DNA of 52,904 nucleotides, taken from positions 1 to 52,904 of the forward strand of contig DATGLK010000094.1 in NCBI GenBank assembly GCA_035294265.1, written 5' to 3'. Below are positions 34,072 to 43,709 of this stretch, piece after piece; positions within the stretch are counted from its first letter, which is position 1, and every line of letters begins with the position of its first letter. Origin of the DNA: Candidatus Binataceae bacterium (GTDB lineage: Bacteria > Desulfobacterota > Binatia > Binatales > Binataceae). Under the pieces are notes generated by a model, which was given only the letters and a program-made list of their open reading frames with translations, was not told the DNA's origin and made no database searches. The translations under genes were made by a program, and so were the position numbers.

Positions 34072-35241
34072 ATGGCCGATCTCGCCGCACAGCATGAGGA
34101 GATTCGCAATTCGGTGCGCGCGTTCGTCGAGCGCGAAGTGCGCCCGATTGCCAATGCTCTGGATCGCCGCCAGGAAGAGATCCCGCCAAGCCTGATCGAA
34201 AAGATGGCGAGGCTGGGCTATTTCGGTTTGACCGTGGATGAAGAAGCGGGCGGGTTAGGGCTGGATTATCAGGCGATGGCAATTGTCACCGAGGAGCTTT
34301 CACGCGGTTGGCTGGCGGTTGGCTCGGTCATCACCCGCAATTTGATTACCGCTGACGTACTTCAGGCAGCGGGCACCACCGAGCAGAAGGCACGATGGTT
34401 GGGGCCGTTGGCACGCGGCGAGCTGCTCAGCGCGGCGGCCTTTACCGAGCCCGACGCAGGTTCCGACAGCGCATCGTTCATAACCCGGGCCCGCCGCCAG
34501 GGCGACGGCTACGAACTGGACGGCGCCAAGAATTGGTGTACCTTCGCCAATCGCGCCCATCTGCTGCTGGTAATGGCCCGCACCGATCCCGACCCGAATA
34601 AGAAACATCGGGGTCTGTCACTGATGCTCTTGGAAAAAGAACCCGGTGATGGGTTTGCACCGCCCCAGCTTACCGGAACGCCGATCGAGACTGTAGGCTA
34701 CCACGGGATGCGCAGCTATGCGTTGACGTTCGAGCGAGCCTGGGTGCCTGCGGCTAATCTTATCGGGATGCGGGAGGGAGAAGGCTTTTACCAACTGATG
34801 GCGACGTACGAGGTGGCGCGGATACAGACCGCGGCACGCGCGGTGGGAGTGGGTCAGGCCGCTTTCGAGGCAGCACTAGCCTATAGCGGAGCGCGGCGCC
34901 AATTCGGCCGGCCGATCGCCGAGTTCCAGGCCATCGGACACAAGCTGGCGCGGATGGCGGTCGAATTGGAAGCGGCACGCCGGCTTACCTATTTTGCCGC
35001 CGCGCACAAGGATAGGGGGCGGCGATGCGACTACGAAGCCGGCTTGGCAAAGGTGGCGGCCACCGAAATGGCCGAGCGGGTGACGCGCGAAGCGATGCAG
35101 ATTCATGGCGGGTACGGCTATGCGATGGAGTTCGACGTGCAGCGCTACTGGCGCGACGCGCGGGTGCTGTCGATTTTCGAAGGAACTACCGAGATTCAGC
35201 TCGAGATAATCGCACGTCGATTGCGCGAACGCGCGGGTTGA
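34072..35241 (+). CDS. Acyl-CoA dehydrogenase
   Basis: FAD enzyme introducing the alpha-beta double bond in acyl-CoAs. About 389 residues: N-terminal helical domain (HEEIRNSVRAFVEREVRPIA), FAD-binding FTEPDAGSDSASF near 125, and a C-terminal domain with RRQFGRPIAEFQAIGHKLA and MQIHGGYGYAMEFDVQRYWRD. The putative catalytic Glu is in LSIFEGTTEIQ near residue 376, where most family members carry it. ATG 34072 (MADLAAQ) is chosen; the frame opens upstream from a TTG at 34036 without support. Chain-length specificity unknown. Confidence 0.93.
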   Translation: MADLAAQHEEIRNSVRAFVEREVRPIANALDRRQEEIPPSLIEKMARLGYFGLTVDEEAGGLGLDYQAMAIVTEELSRGWLAVGSVITRNLITADVLQAAGTTEQKARWLGPLARGELLSAAAFTEPDAGSDSASFITRARRQGDGYELDGAKNWCTFANRAHLLLVMARTDPDPNKKHRGLSLMLLEKEPGDGFAPPQLTGTPIETVGYHGMRSYALTFERAWVPAANLIGMREGEGFYQLMATYEVARIQTAARAVGVGQAAFEAALAYSGARRQFGRPIAEFQAIGHKLARMAVELEAARRLTYFAAAHKDRGRRCDYEAGLAKVAATEMAERVTREAMQIHGGYGYAMEFDVQRYWRDARVLSIFEGTTEIQLEIIARRLRERAG

Positions 35242-35297
35242 GAGCAATCAAATCTTACCAAGCGCATTTTGCCCGTGGTGGGGGCCACGAGGTTGTG

Positions 35298-36569
35298 GTG
35301 GGATTTTTTGCTGGCAGCATCACGTTAAGCCGGTTGACGCCAATCCTGCTCGCTGTCGTGCTGGCGGGTTGTTTTAGCTTCAGCCCCGCCACGGGTGATG
35401 CCGCCGCCTTCGCGCGCAATGCGGTGAGTGCTCAGCGAACGAACGTGCGGGTTTCGGTAGCGGTGCTAGATGATCAGGAAGAGGAGCACTATTTTGGTCG
35501 TCCTTTGGCCAACAAAGGCATCCAGGCGGTCTGGCTGCGCATCGAAAATAATAATTCTTTCCCCCTATGGCTGATGCCACGGGCGACCGATCCTGATTAT
35601 TTCTCGGCGCTGGAGACCTCCTATCTAGGCCATCTTCCCTTCGCAAAACATACCAACCAAGAAATGGACTCCTTCTTCCGCGCCCACGCGATCGCCCGCC
35701 TGGTGCCACCGCATCGCACCAACACGGGCTTCCTGTTCACCAACCTGAGCGAAGGGGCCAAGTTCGTCAACATCGAGTTGTGGCACACCCGGGGAGCGAT
35801 AAACATTGGCTTCTTCTTGCAATTGCCCAACGGCCGCTTCGATTACGAAGCTATCGAATTCGACGACCTCTATCCCACGGTGCAGCGTAAAGCCCTGACA
35901 CTTGATGAATTGCGCAAACGGCTGGAACATTTGCAATGCTGCGTGACTGGCCGGACGGGGCAGCCGGGGGATCCGCTGAATGTCGTGCTGGTGGCCTCGC
36001 AAGCTACCATTTTCTCGGCCTTGGTCGAACAGAACTGGGATCCCACTCACACGATGGCGACCGCCTCGGTAGGGCGGACAATTTCCTCCTTCCTGTCGGG
36101 CGCGCGTTACCGCTATTCTCCGGTCAGCCCGCTGTATCTTTTCGGGCGCCAGCAGGATATCGCGGTGCAGAAAGCCCGCGGTACGATCCACCAACGCAAC
36201 CACATGCGCCTGTGGCTGAGTCCGTACACCTACCAGGGGCGCGACGTCTGGGTCGGCCAGGTCAGCCGCGACATCGGCGTTCGCTTCACTCTGGCTTCGC
36301 CTTTTCTGACTACGCATAAGATCGATCCCGATGTGGATGAGTCACGCGACTATCTGGTGGAGGATCTGATAGCTGGTGAAGCCGTGCGGGCGCTGGCTTT
36401 AGTCAAAGGAGTTGGGGCCTCCAGGCCAGCCCATCCCGCCCGCAATCTAACCGGCGATCCGTACTTCACCGACGGGATGCGCGCAGTGCTCTTCCTGTCC
36501 GACCAATCGGTGCCCATCGACAAGGTCGATTTCATCCCCTGGGAGAATCTACCGCTGGACCGGCACTGA
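35298..36569 (+). CDS. Lipoprotein with LssY C-terminal-like domain
   Basis: About 423 residues. GTG 35298 with GAGG at 35289-35292 gives a short signal peptide and a good lipobox, LLAVVLAGCFSFS, with the lipidated Cys near residue 25. The middle is a beta-rich domain (VRVSVAVLDDQEEEHYFG, then IQAVWLRIENNNSFPLWLMP). From about residue 230 the sequence matches the LssY C-terminal domain pattern: DPLNVVLVASQATIFSALVE, SPVSPLYLFGRQQDIAVQKA, GRDVWVGQVSRDIG and THKIDPDVDESRDYLVEDL. In most proteins that domain is attached to PAP2 or membrane domains; here it is on its own behind a lipid anchor. Function unknown. Follows the acyl-CoA dehydrogenase by 56 bp. Confidence 0.8.
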   Translation: MGFFAGSITLSRLTPILLAVVLAGCFSFSPATGDAAAFARNAVSAQRTNVRVSVAVLDDQEEEHYFGRPLANKGIQAVWLRIENNNSFPLWLMPRATDPDYFSALETSYLGHLPFAKHTNQEMDSFFRAHAIARLVPPHRTNTGFLFTNLSEGAKFVNIELWHTRGAINIGFFLQLPNGRFDYEAIEFDDLYPTVQRKALTLDELRKRLEHLQCCVTGRTGQPGDPLNVVLVASQATIFSALVEQNWDPTHTMATASVGRTISSFLSGARYRYSPVSPLYLFGRQQDIAVQKARGTIHQRNHMRLWLSPYTYQGRDVWVGQVSRDIGVRFTLASPFLTTHKIDPDVDESRDYLVEDLIAGEAVRALALVKGVGASRPAHPARNLTGDPYFTDGMRAVLFLSDQSVPIDKVDFIPWENLPLDRH

Positions 36570-36747
36570 ACCCAAAGGCTCCGGAGTAAGGAGGTTGTGG
36601 CCTGCTTCGCGCGTCCGTTCAAGAAATAAAAATCCGCAGGCGAGGAGCAGGGAGTGCGGCTAATTGTTGGCTCACTATCGATCACCTGCACGAGTCCCGG
36701 CCGAAACATCGGCGAGCGGTTAGAGCTCGCACGGCCGTGCCCTGGAG

Positions 36748-38856
36748 CTATGTTTTTATCGCCTGCTCGGCGCACCAGGTCGCGTAGTAACCATCTTCGA
36801 CTGTAACCCCCAACGCGCCCTGGCCGTTCAAAACCTGATAGAAATTTTCCAGTTGTTCGCGCTGCCCCTTTTCGCTATGACGAGTCGTCAGTCCGCGCCC
36901 CTTGGGGAAGACCTCCAATCGGCAAAAGTCCTCCAGCATCATCGAAAAGCCTCCGGCAAAAACTTCCACTCGTTCCTTGCCCATCGCCGTTGCGCCTTGG
37001 CTGCTATAAAGCAGCGTTCCTAACGAGCCATCGTCAAACTCCACGCTGATGCAGGCATCGTCGTATGGCGTGGAGCGCAATGGAGCGGCGATAATGCGCA
37101 GCGGGCGCGCGTCGCACAAATGATGCATGAAGTCGAAGAAATGAACACCCTCGCCCAGCAGCCGGCCGCCGCCTTCGATCGGGTCCTGGCTCCAATGGCC
37201 CTGAGGTAGCGAGCCGGCGTTGACCCGGTAGAGTATCTGCTTGGGGCCCGCCAGCGTGCTTAGGGCCTGCTTGAGTGCCACGGCATGAGGCGAGAAGCGG
37301 CGATTGAAGCCCACCGTCAGCAAGGCCTGATGCTGGGTCACCAGATCCATCAACTGGAGACCTTCGGCGGCGGTCAGACACATCGGCTTTTCCACGAACA
37401 CGGCTTTGCCCGCGACGATCGCATCGCGGGCAATGGCAAAGTGGCTATCGTGGCGAGTTGCGATGTAGATAACATCGATCCGAGGGTCGGCCAAAAGCTC
37501 GTGATAGTCGGTGGTTCCGCGGGCGAACCCAGCTTTCTCCACCGCTGCGCGCACGCCTAGTCCGCTGCGAGTGCAGACCGCGGTCAGCGCAAAGCCGCGA
37601 TGGGCACGCAGCAAGGGCTGCAGTGTCGCGCGAAAATAATTGCCATAGCCGATAACTCCGACTGCATACTGTCCCGCGCGTGCGGGCCTAGCCCGATGAG
37701 CCCTGAGATAGCTGCGCGTCGGCGGAGCTTGCGGAGCGGCTTCGCAGTGGTAGTCGAGCATCACGCCGATTGGGGGCTGCGGCGCGGCCAAGGTTTCGTA
37801 GGCTTCGGCCGCTTGCTCGATGGGGAAGCGGCGCTCGATTAGAGGATTTACCCGGAGCGTGCCGATTTCGATTAGCCGCAATACGGCGTGCAGGTTGCGC
37901 CCCTGGGTCCAGCGCACATAGGCCAGCGGATAGTCCACTCCCTGTTCCTCATAGCGCGGGTCATAACGGCCGGGGCCACTGGAGGTCGAGAGCAGAAAAT
38001 CCAGCTCCTTGTGGTACATCCGGTCGCGCCGGATGCGGATCGGTACGTCACCTACCAGCACTACTCGGCCCTTGCGTCGGCAGACCGCGAAGCAGCGGTT
38101 GAGTAACTCTCCATCGCCACCCGCGGCCGTTACGATTACCCCGTCGGCACCCTCGCCAGCGGTCAGATCCATCACGCCGGCGCTCAACTCACGTGGCGCG
38201 CCGATGGCATGGGAAAGCCCCAACGCGCGCGCCCGTTCCAGGCGTTCCGACCGCGGATCGACGCCGATGGGCTCGGCCCCCGTGGCGCGCAGCAACTGGA
38301 CCACCAGTTGGCCCAACAGCCCCAGCCCCAGCACCACGACTCGTTCTCCCAAAGTGGGAGCGAAGCGACGTACCCCATGCAGCGCGATTGCGCCCAGGGT
38401 GGCGAAGGCTCCTTCTTCGAAGGAGACGGAATCGGGTAACCGCGCCACCAGGTTGCGCGGCACGAAGTTATAGCCGGCATGATTGGCATAGCCTGCGCCC
38501 GCGCAGGCCACCCGATCGCCCACCCGCAAGCTGCCCGCGCCGGCGCCGGCTTCGACTACGATACCCGCGCAGGAATAACCGGTGGGGCGGGGCTGGAGCA
38601 GGCGGGCGCGGACCAGATCCACGGTTTCGCGCAGTCCGCGCCCGGCCACGCTGTCCATCACCTTGCGCATCAGTTGCGGATTGCGCAGCGCCTTGAGCAG
38701 CAAGTTCTGATTGCCGCCGCCGCCCATTCCTGCCGCTTCGGTGCCTGCGCTGATCAGCGAATGGCTGGTGCGTACCAGCACGCCGCCGGCCCTGAGCGCC
38801 GGGGCGGGCGTTTCCACCACCGCGACTTGTCCGCCTGAAACCGCGACTTGAAGCAA
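36748..38856 (-). CDS. Two-domain oxidoreductase: MDR dehydrogenase plus Gfo/Idh/MocA
   Basis: A 702-residue fusion. The N-terminal part (about 1-365) is a zinc-free-looking medium-chain dehydrogenase with ATLGAIALHGVRRFAPTLGE and the Rossmann motif VVLGLGLLGQLVV. The C-terminal part (about 390-702) is a Gfo/Idh/MocA NAD(P) sugar dehydrogenase: GVIGYGNYFRATLQPLLRA, DVIYIATRHDSHFAIARDAI and VFVEKPMCLTAAEG with the conserved EKP. Such fusions are found in exopolysaccharide and O-antigen clusters beside heparinase-like proteins, as here: it lies 23 bp downstream of that gene. It starts at TTG 38856, the only start after an upstream in-frame stop. Substrate presumably a nucleotide or polymer sugar; not determinable. 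Confidence 0.88.
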   Translation of the reverse strand: MLQVAVSGGQVAVVETPAPALRAGGVLVRTSHSLISAGTEAAGMGGGGNQNLLLKALRNPQLMRKVMDSVAGRGLRETVDLVRARLLQPRPTGYSCAGIVVEAGAGAGSLRVGDRVACAGAGYANHAGYNFVPRNLVARLPDSVSFEEGAFATLGAIALHGVRRFAPTLGERVVVLGLGLLGQLVVQLLRATGAEPIGVDPRSERLERARALGLSHAIGAPRELSAGVMDLTAGEGADGVIVTAAGGDGELLNRCFAVCRRKGRVVLVGDVPIRIRRDRMYHKELDFLLSTSSGPGRYDPRYEEQGVDYPLAYVRWTQGRNLHAVLRLIEIGTLRVNPLIERRFPIEQAAEAYETLAAPQPPIGVMLDYHCEAAPQAPPTRSYLRAHRARPARAGQYAVGVIGYGNYFRATLQPLLRAHRGFALTAVCTRSGLGVRAAVEKAGFARGTTDYHELLADPRIDVIYIATRHDSHFAIARDAIVAGKAVFVEKPMCLTAAEGLQLMDLVTQHQALLTVGFNRRFSPHAVALKQALSTLAGPKQILYRVNAGSLPQGHWSQDPIEGGGRLLGEGVHFFDFMHHLCDARPLRIIAAPLRSTPYDDACISVEFDDGSLGTLLYSSQGATAMGKERVEVFAGGFSMMLEDFCRLEVFPKGRGLTTRHSEKGQREQLENFYQVLNGQGALGVTVEDGYYATWCAEQAIKT

Positions 38857-38879
38857 AGCTTGGCTACCTCATGACCTGA

Positions 38880-40904
38880 TTAGGAATTGGCGATCCGCGC
38901 CGTCAGCATCCAGACTACGCAGCAGGGCAACTCCACGTTCGCGTTGCCCACCCACACCGGGCGTGGCAACTTGATTCCGTAGGAGGGCGAGAACCATCCT
39001 TGCTCCAGCCGCCAACCGATCGCCGCGGTGGAGCTCGGGGTGATCGTGACCCGTATCCCGCTGGGCCATTCCAATTGTGCCGCGCCTTGAGCTAAAACCG
39101 CCCGCGATCCCGGCGCAGCATGGAAGAAGAACTCCAACCGATGAGTGCCGCGGCCCGCGATGTCGTCACGGATGCGCAAGTGTGGCTCCCGGCGCGAGAA
39201 CTCGAAGCTGCGCCTGATCTCGATTCCCCCCAAACGGTGATAGCCGCGATGGCCGCCGCTTAGGTAATCCAGCTCGGGCACGGAGCTAAATTCCACCCCA
39301 AGCGGCAGCGCGTCGTTGCGGAGATCCCACATCGCTAAGGCGCCGCGAAAGCGGTTGATTTCCTCGCCATCGACCACGATCGTGTTGTGGGCCGCGCTGG
39401 CCCGGAAACGATTGCGCCAGTGGGGCGAGGCCCCATAGACGTAGGTGCCCGAATCGGTCAGCAGCGGATGGCCCAAGGCGTGCCATTCGAACGACAGACA
39501 ATCGTTGTGACCATGGCCGCCGCGACCGAAAAAGCCCACCGGCCCCAGGTCGGCGACCAAGTAATGGTCGTGTGGCGCGCGTAGGACATAGAAGCCGCTG
39601 GCGGCAAAGCCGCGCGAGCATTCAGGGCTGGGCAGCGTGGGCAACGCGTCGAAGGTGGCCAGCCCCTGTGGCCCCAGTATCCACAGACTGTCTTCCCAAA
39701 AGCGTTGCGCGCGCGCCTTCCAGCGCGGGCGATTAAGGCGGACGCTGCCGGTCGCCAGCAGATAGCGATGGTCGCGTGGGTCGAGATGGCCCAAAGGCAA
39801 TGCCCGGCCGTTGTCGTGGTCACCAATATTGGGGGCCAGTCCGTTGGGAGCAAGGTAGCTCTCGACAAACTCCAGCATCGCGCCCAGCCGCACCAGATAG
39901 GGGGTGCTGACCGGCAGGCCGGCCCATTGCAGCAGCCATTCGCCGAGCAGGAACATTTCCGTGACCAGCCCGTGATAAGGGATGGAGCCTTCGCTATCGA
40001 CACCGTCGCTTAAAATCTGCGCGTCGATCTCCTGCTCCAGCATCCGCGCCCCCATCCGCAGCCATTGGCGCCCGCGCGCCGAAGCCGTGAACAAGCCGCC
40101 GCAGACCACCAAGCCCAAGGCGTCGGCGACGTAGTGATTGTTATGCCGATCGTCGGCCTCCAGATTGGCGGCAATCCACCATCCATGCTGATAGAGCGCC
40201 AGCACGATCATCTCGCGCATCGCCGGCTCCAGCGCGCCGGCACCCATCAGCTTGAGCGCCCAGGCCCAAGCCAGCGCGCGCAAGGCTACGTCCATGGTGC
40301 AGCCCCAATTGACCCCCCAGCCGACTGGGTTGGCTTGTAGCCAGGAGCAGAGCTGGGCCTGAAATTCCTCTAGGTAGCACCTATCCCCGAACACCACCCA
40401 GGCCCGCGCCAGGGTCAAAAGATGGCCTCCTCGCGACAGTTCCCAGGGCACCTTGAGATCACTATTCTCCGTCAGTGCCCCATATTTGATGAGATGAGCA
40501 GGTCGCAGCGGCCAGCGCCGGCCCGATTTGAAATCGCAATGCCAATCAATCAGCCGGCCTAGGGCGGTCGGGCCCGAGCCCAGCAGATCGACTTCATGCC
40601 GCATCACCTGCTCGGCGTCGGCGCGTAGGATTTGCCCCTCGGCAGCATAGCGATCCCGATACAGCTCCCGGATTGCCACAGCATCTTCCGTTGCCAGGAA
40701 CCATCCCCGCGCCTCCAATTCCTCCCACCAACTGGCCAGCGAGACAGACCCCATGTCGCGGGCAAGCGCGATGGGCGTCAATGCGCCCAGTCGGCGCGGT
40801 AGGTGGCGCGCTCGCGCCATGCGTCCCAACTCGATGCGCGCGCGGCGCAGCAGATAGCTGGGCGGTTTGCCCGCCGCTCGCCCCAGCAATTGCAGCAGCC
40901 TCAT
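38880..40904 (-). CDS. Heparinase II/III family protein
   Basis: Polysaccharide-lyase-like protein of 674 residues. The N-terminal (alpha/alpha) domain spans about 100-380, with ALAWAWALKLMGAG, HGWWIAANLEADDRHNNHYVADALG and SIPYHGLVTEMFLLGEWLLQ; the C-terminal heparinase beta domain runs from about 430 with GPVGFFGRGGHGHNDCLSFE and SAAHNTIVVDGEEINRF. The conserved His/Tyr/Asn residues in these motifs match the family's catalytic region. No signal peptide is evident, so it may work in the cytoplasm or have an unusual export route; proteins of this type in biosynthesis loci are thought to edit or modify uronic-acid polymers. A GGGGGTGG ribosome-binding sequence precedes ATG 40904. First gene of a two-gene operon. 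Confidence 0.85.
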   Translation of the reverse strand: MRLLQLLGRAAGKPPSYLLRRARIELGRMARARHLPRRLGALTPIALARDMGSVSLASWWEELEARGWFLATEDAVAIRELYRDRYAAEGQILRADAEQVMRHEVDLLGSGPTALGRLIDWHCDFKSGRRWPLRPAHLIKYGALTENSDLKVPWELSRGGHLLTLARAWVVFGDRCYLEEFQAQLCSWLQANPVGWGVNWGCTMDVALRALAWAWALKLMGAGALEPAMREMIVLALYQHGWWIAANLEADDRHNNHYVADALGLVVCGGLFTASARGRQWLRMGARMLEQEIDAQILSDGVDSEGSIPYHGLVTEMFLLGEWLLQWAGLPVSTPYLVRLGAMLEFVESYLAPNGLAPNIGDHDNGRALPLGHLDPRDHRYLLATGSVRLNRPRWKARAQRFWEDSLWILGPQGLATFDALPTLPSPECSRGFAASGFYVLRAPHDHYLVADLGPVGFFGRGGHGHNDCLSFEWHALGHPLLTDSGTYVYGASPHWRNRFRASAAHNTIVVDGEEINRFRGALAMWDLRNDALPLGVEFSSVPELDYLSGGHRGYHRLGGIEIRRSFEFSRREPHLRIRDDIAGRGTHRLEFFFHAAPGSRAVLAQGAAQLEWPSGIRVTITPSSTAAIGWRLEQGWFSPSYGIKLPRPVWVGNANVELPCCVVWMLTARIANS

Positions 40905-41451
40905 ACCACCCCCGTGTAGTGTGCCACCATTGAGACTCGCCTTCCTCTTCGCCGTCGCGATCGCTGTATCCGGCAGCCGTACGTCGGGTGGCTCATCGGC
41001 ACACGTTCGGTGCGATGGCGCCCGATAGTACCGAAGAACATTGGCGGTGCCGTAAGGGGCTATTTCGCAGGAGGGATCAAAAAGTGCTTTTTACCCGACC
41101 ACCCGCCTGCCATTTATTGGGTGGCCATATTTCATGGAGTGCCAGCGTTTGGGCTGTCACGCGTTGGTGGGCTAAACGCCCGACCAACCTAGTCGTGATC
41201 ACGGTTTGCGAGGCCAATTTTTCTGGGTTGGCTTTAACACGGGGCGGTCGGCGTTGGCCCGGGTTGGGGCAGGGTGCCGGATTGGCTTTAGCCGGCGATT
41301 CGTAGCGCTGTTTCACACCAGGATAGGCGGGTCGCCGCAAACCTACGGCTCGCCGGCTCTGGCGCCGGGCCGCGGCCGGCGGCCGTTGCCTACCTGGATC
41401 GCTTCCCATATCCTTTTCGCGCTTAGGCTGAGATCGCACTGGAACGCTAAG
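40905..41451. other. Non-coding divergent region (547 bp)
   Basis: Separates the heparinase gene (minus) from the carbamoyltransferase gene (plus). Open frames across it are not protein-like. It contains a hairpin at 41163-41188 (GTTGGTGGGC against GCCCGACCAAC, one bulged G, no T-run) and a 9 bp direct repeat TTGGCTTTA at 41228-41236 and 41282-41290. Promoters for both glycan transcripts must be here; none is convincing by eye. Confidence 0.45.
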
Positions 41452-43293
41452 ATGAGATCCCCCGCTATCCTGGGCATTTCCGCCTACTATCACGACAGTG
41501 CGGCCGCCTTGGTGATCGACGGCGATATTGTCGCGGCGGCCCAGGAAGAGCGCTTCACGCGCAAAAAATTCGACGCCCGCTTTCCCGCCCAAGCGATCGA
41601 GTACTGCCTTAAGAGAGCAGGGCTGCGCCTGGGCGAGCTTTCGGACGTGGTTTTCTATGACAAGCCGCTGGTCAAGTTCGACCGGCTGCTAGAAACCTAT
41701 TTGGGCTATGCGCCGCGCGGACTTAAGTCATTCACTACCGCGATGCCGGTGTGGCTGAAGGAAAAGCTCTACCTCAAGTCGCTGCTCAAAAAAGAGCTGG
41801 CGAAGTTAGGCGGCAAAGGCGCGGTGCCCCCGCTGCGTTTCACCGAGCATCATCAGGCCCACGCCGCCTCGGCCTTCTATCCCAGTCCCTTCGAGCGCGC
41901 CGCCGTGCTGTGCCTGGACGGGGTGGGCGAATGGGCCACGACCTCGGTGTGGCTGGGTGAGGGCAATCGCCTGACGCCGCAATGGGAGCTGGATTTTCCC
42001 CATTCGCTGGGGCTGCTCTACTCCGCCTTTACCTACTATATCGGTTTCAAGGTCAACTCGGGTGAATACAAGGTGATGGGGCTGGCGCCTTACGGCCAGC
42101 CGCGCTATGCCGACCTGATCCTGAAGCATCTGATCGATCTAAAAGCTGACGGCACCTTTCGTCTGGACATGAGCTACTTCGACTTCGCCACCGGTCTAAC
42201 CATGACCAACGGTGCCTTCGACGCACTTTTCGGAGGGCCGCCGCGTTCGCCCGAATCGCTGCTGACTCAGCGCGAGATGGACCTGGCGGCTTCGATCCAG
42301 CAGGTCACTGAAGAGATCATGCTGCGGCTGGCCCGCACCGTCCATCGTGAGCTGGGTACGGAATATCTGTGCATGGCCGGCGGCGTGGCCCTAAACTGCG
42401 TAGCCAACGGCCGCATCCTGCGCGAGGGGCCCTATCGTGACCTGTGGATTCAGCCGGCGGCGGGCGATGCCGGCGGCGCCCTGGGGGCGGCCCTGACGGT
42501 GTGGCATCAGTATCGCGAGCAGCCGCGTCAAATCTCTCTGCCCGACCGTATGCAGGGTGCCTACCTGGGTCCCAGCTTCAGCGATAGCGAGATTGAGGCC
42601 GAGCTTGACGCCGTCGGCGCGCACTATGTGCGGCTGCACGACGAAGAGTTGCTGGAGCGGGTAGCGGCGATTCTAGCCGCCGGCCAGGTGGTGGGCTGGA
42701 TGCAGGGGCGGATGGAGTTCGGACCGCGCTCGCTCGGGGCGCGTTCGATTATCGGTGATCCGCGCAGTCCGACGATGCAATCGGTGATGAATCTCAAGAT
42801 TAAGTATCGCGAGTCCTTTCGTCCCTTTGCCCCCGCGGTGTTGGTTGAAGCGGTCAGCGACTACTTTGAGCTGGATCGCCCAAGTCCTTATATGCTGCTG
42901 GTGGCGCCGGTCAAAGAGGCGCTGCGCCGGCCGCTGACGGCCGAGCAGCAGGCCCTGTTCGGGATCGAAAAGCTAAATCTGCCCCGTTCTACCATTCCGG
43001 CCGTAACCCATGTCGATTATTCGGCCCGCGTTCAGACCATCGATCGCCGCACCAACCCCCGCTTCCACGCCTTGCTCAGCCGCTTTCGAGCGCAGACCGG
43101 ATGCGCGGTGCTGGTCAACACTTCGTTCAACGTGCGCGGCGAGCCCATCGTATGCACCCCGACCCAGGCCTACCGCTGCTTCATGCGTACCGAGATAGAT
43201 TACTTGGTGATCGAGAACTTCCTGTTGGCCAAGGGGGACCAGCCGGCGATGGAGCGCGATGATTCCTGGCGCCAGGAATTCGAGCTCGATTAG
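41452..43293 (+). CDS. Carbamoyltransferase (NodU/CmcH/TobZ family)
   Basis: Transfers a carbamoyl group from carbamoyl phosphate, via a carbamoyl-adenylate, to a hydroxyl on a sugar or natural product. About 613 residues. The N-terminal Kae1/TsaD-like half has GISAYYHDSAAALVIDG, AAAQEERFTRKKFDARFP and EHHQAHAASAFYPSPFE with metal-binding His residues, then VLCLDGVGEWATTSVW and MAGGVALNCVANGRI. The C-terminal carbamoyl-phosphate half contains MEFGPRSLGARSIIGDPRS and VNTSFNVRGEPIVCTP. ATG 41452 is chosen because the family N-terminus begins there; the frame is open far upstream. It is followed by an SxtJ-like and a DUF5989-like gene, a pairing seen repeatedly in surface-polysaccharide loci. 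Confidence 0.93.
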   Translation: MRSPAILGISAYYHDSAAALVIDGDIVAAAQEERFTRKKFDARFPAQAIEYCLKRAGLRLGELSDVVFYDKPLVKFDRLLETYLGYAPRGLKSFTTAMPVWLKEKLYLKSLLKKELAKLGGKGAVPPLRFTEHHQAHAASAFYPSPFERAAVLCLDGVGEWATTSVWLGEGNRLTPQWELDFPHSLGLLYSAFTYYIGFKVNSGEYKVMGLAPYGQPRYADLILKHLIDLKADGTFRLDMSYFDFATGLTMTNGAFDALFGGPPRSPESLLTQREMDLAASIQQVTEEIMLRLARTVHRELGTEYLCMAGGVALNCVANGRILREGPYRDLWIQPAAGDAGGALGAALTVWHQYREQPRQISLPDRMQGAYLGPSFSDSEIEAELDAVGAHYVRLHDEELLERVAAILAAGQVVGWMQGRMEFGPRSLGARSIIGDPRSPTMQSVMNLKIKYRESFRPFAPAVLVEAVSDYFELDRPSPYMLLVAPVKEALRRPLTAEQQALFGIEKLNLPRSTIPAVTHVDYSARVQTIDRRTNPRFHALLSRFRAQTGCAVLVNTSFNVRGEPIVCTPTQAYRCFMRTEIDYLVIENFLLAKGDQPAMERDDSWRQEFELD

Positions 43294-43307
43294 GTCAAGT
43301 TAACAGG

Positions 43308-43709
43308 ATGGCTTCCGGCGCGCCCGATCGACAGGAATTGCGCAACTTCGGCTTGCTCACCGGAGCCCTGATAGCGCTGGTGTTCGGGCTCCTTCTACCC
43401 TGGCTGCATCGATGGACCGCACCGCGCTGGCCGTGGGTTGCGGGGTTGGCCCTGTGGGTGCCCGCGCTATTGTGGCCGATGGTATTGTACCCCTTCTACC
43501 GGGTGTGGACCGCGCTGGGGCTGGGCTTGGGTTGGGTCAATAGCCGGATTATTCTAAGTCTGCTGTTTTTTGTCGTGATCACGCCGATGGGTTTGCTGCG
43601 GCGCGCTTTGGGCCATGATGCCGTGGCGCGGCGGTTCGAGCCACAGGCTGCGAGCTACCGGGTAGCCAGTCGCGCGCGCAGTAAAGAAAGCATGGAGAAA
43701 CCGTTCTGA
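43308..43709 (+). CDS. SxtJ-family membrane protein
   Basis: Small inner-membrane protein of 133 residues with three hydrophobic stretches: LLTGALIALVFGLLLPWL, WVAGLALWVPALLWPMVLYP and SLLFFVVITPMGLLRRALG. The conserved RYxxW-type middle is seen as FYRVWTALGLGLGWVNSRI. It sits 14 bp after the carbamoyltransferase and overlaps the next gene in TGATG, the standing context of SxtJ homologues. Function not known; an accessory role to the carbamoyltransferase is assumed. The C-terminus is short and basic (RARSKESMEKPF). Confidence 0.82.
   Translation: MASGAPDRQELRNFGLLTGALIALVFGLLLPWLHRWTAPRWPWVAGLALWVPALLWPMVLYPFYRVWTALGLGLGWVNSRIILSLLFFVVITPMGLLRRALGHDAVARRFEPQAASYRVASRARSKESMEKPF

Noticed and set aside
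41273-41282. Fourth copy of the repeat arm (GCAGGGTGCC) in the glycan spacer
   Set aside because: No matching right arm GCACCCTGC and no shared interior follow; the same decamer also occurs by chance in coding sequence near 42555.
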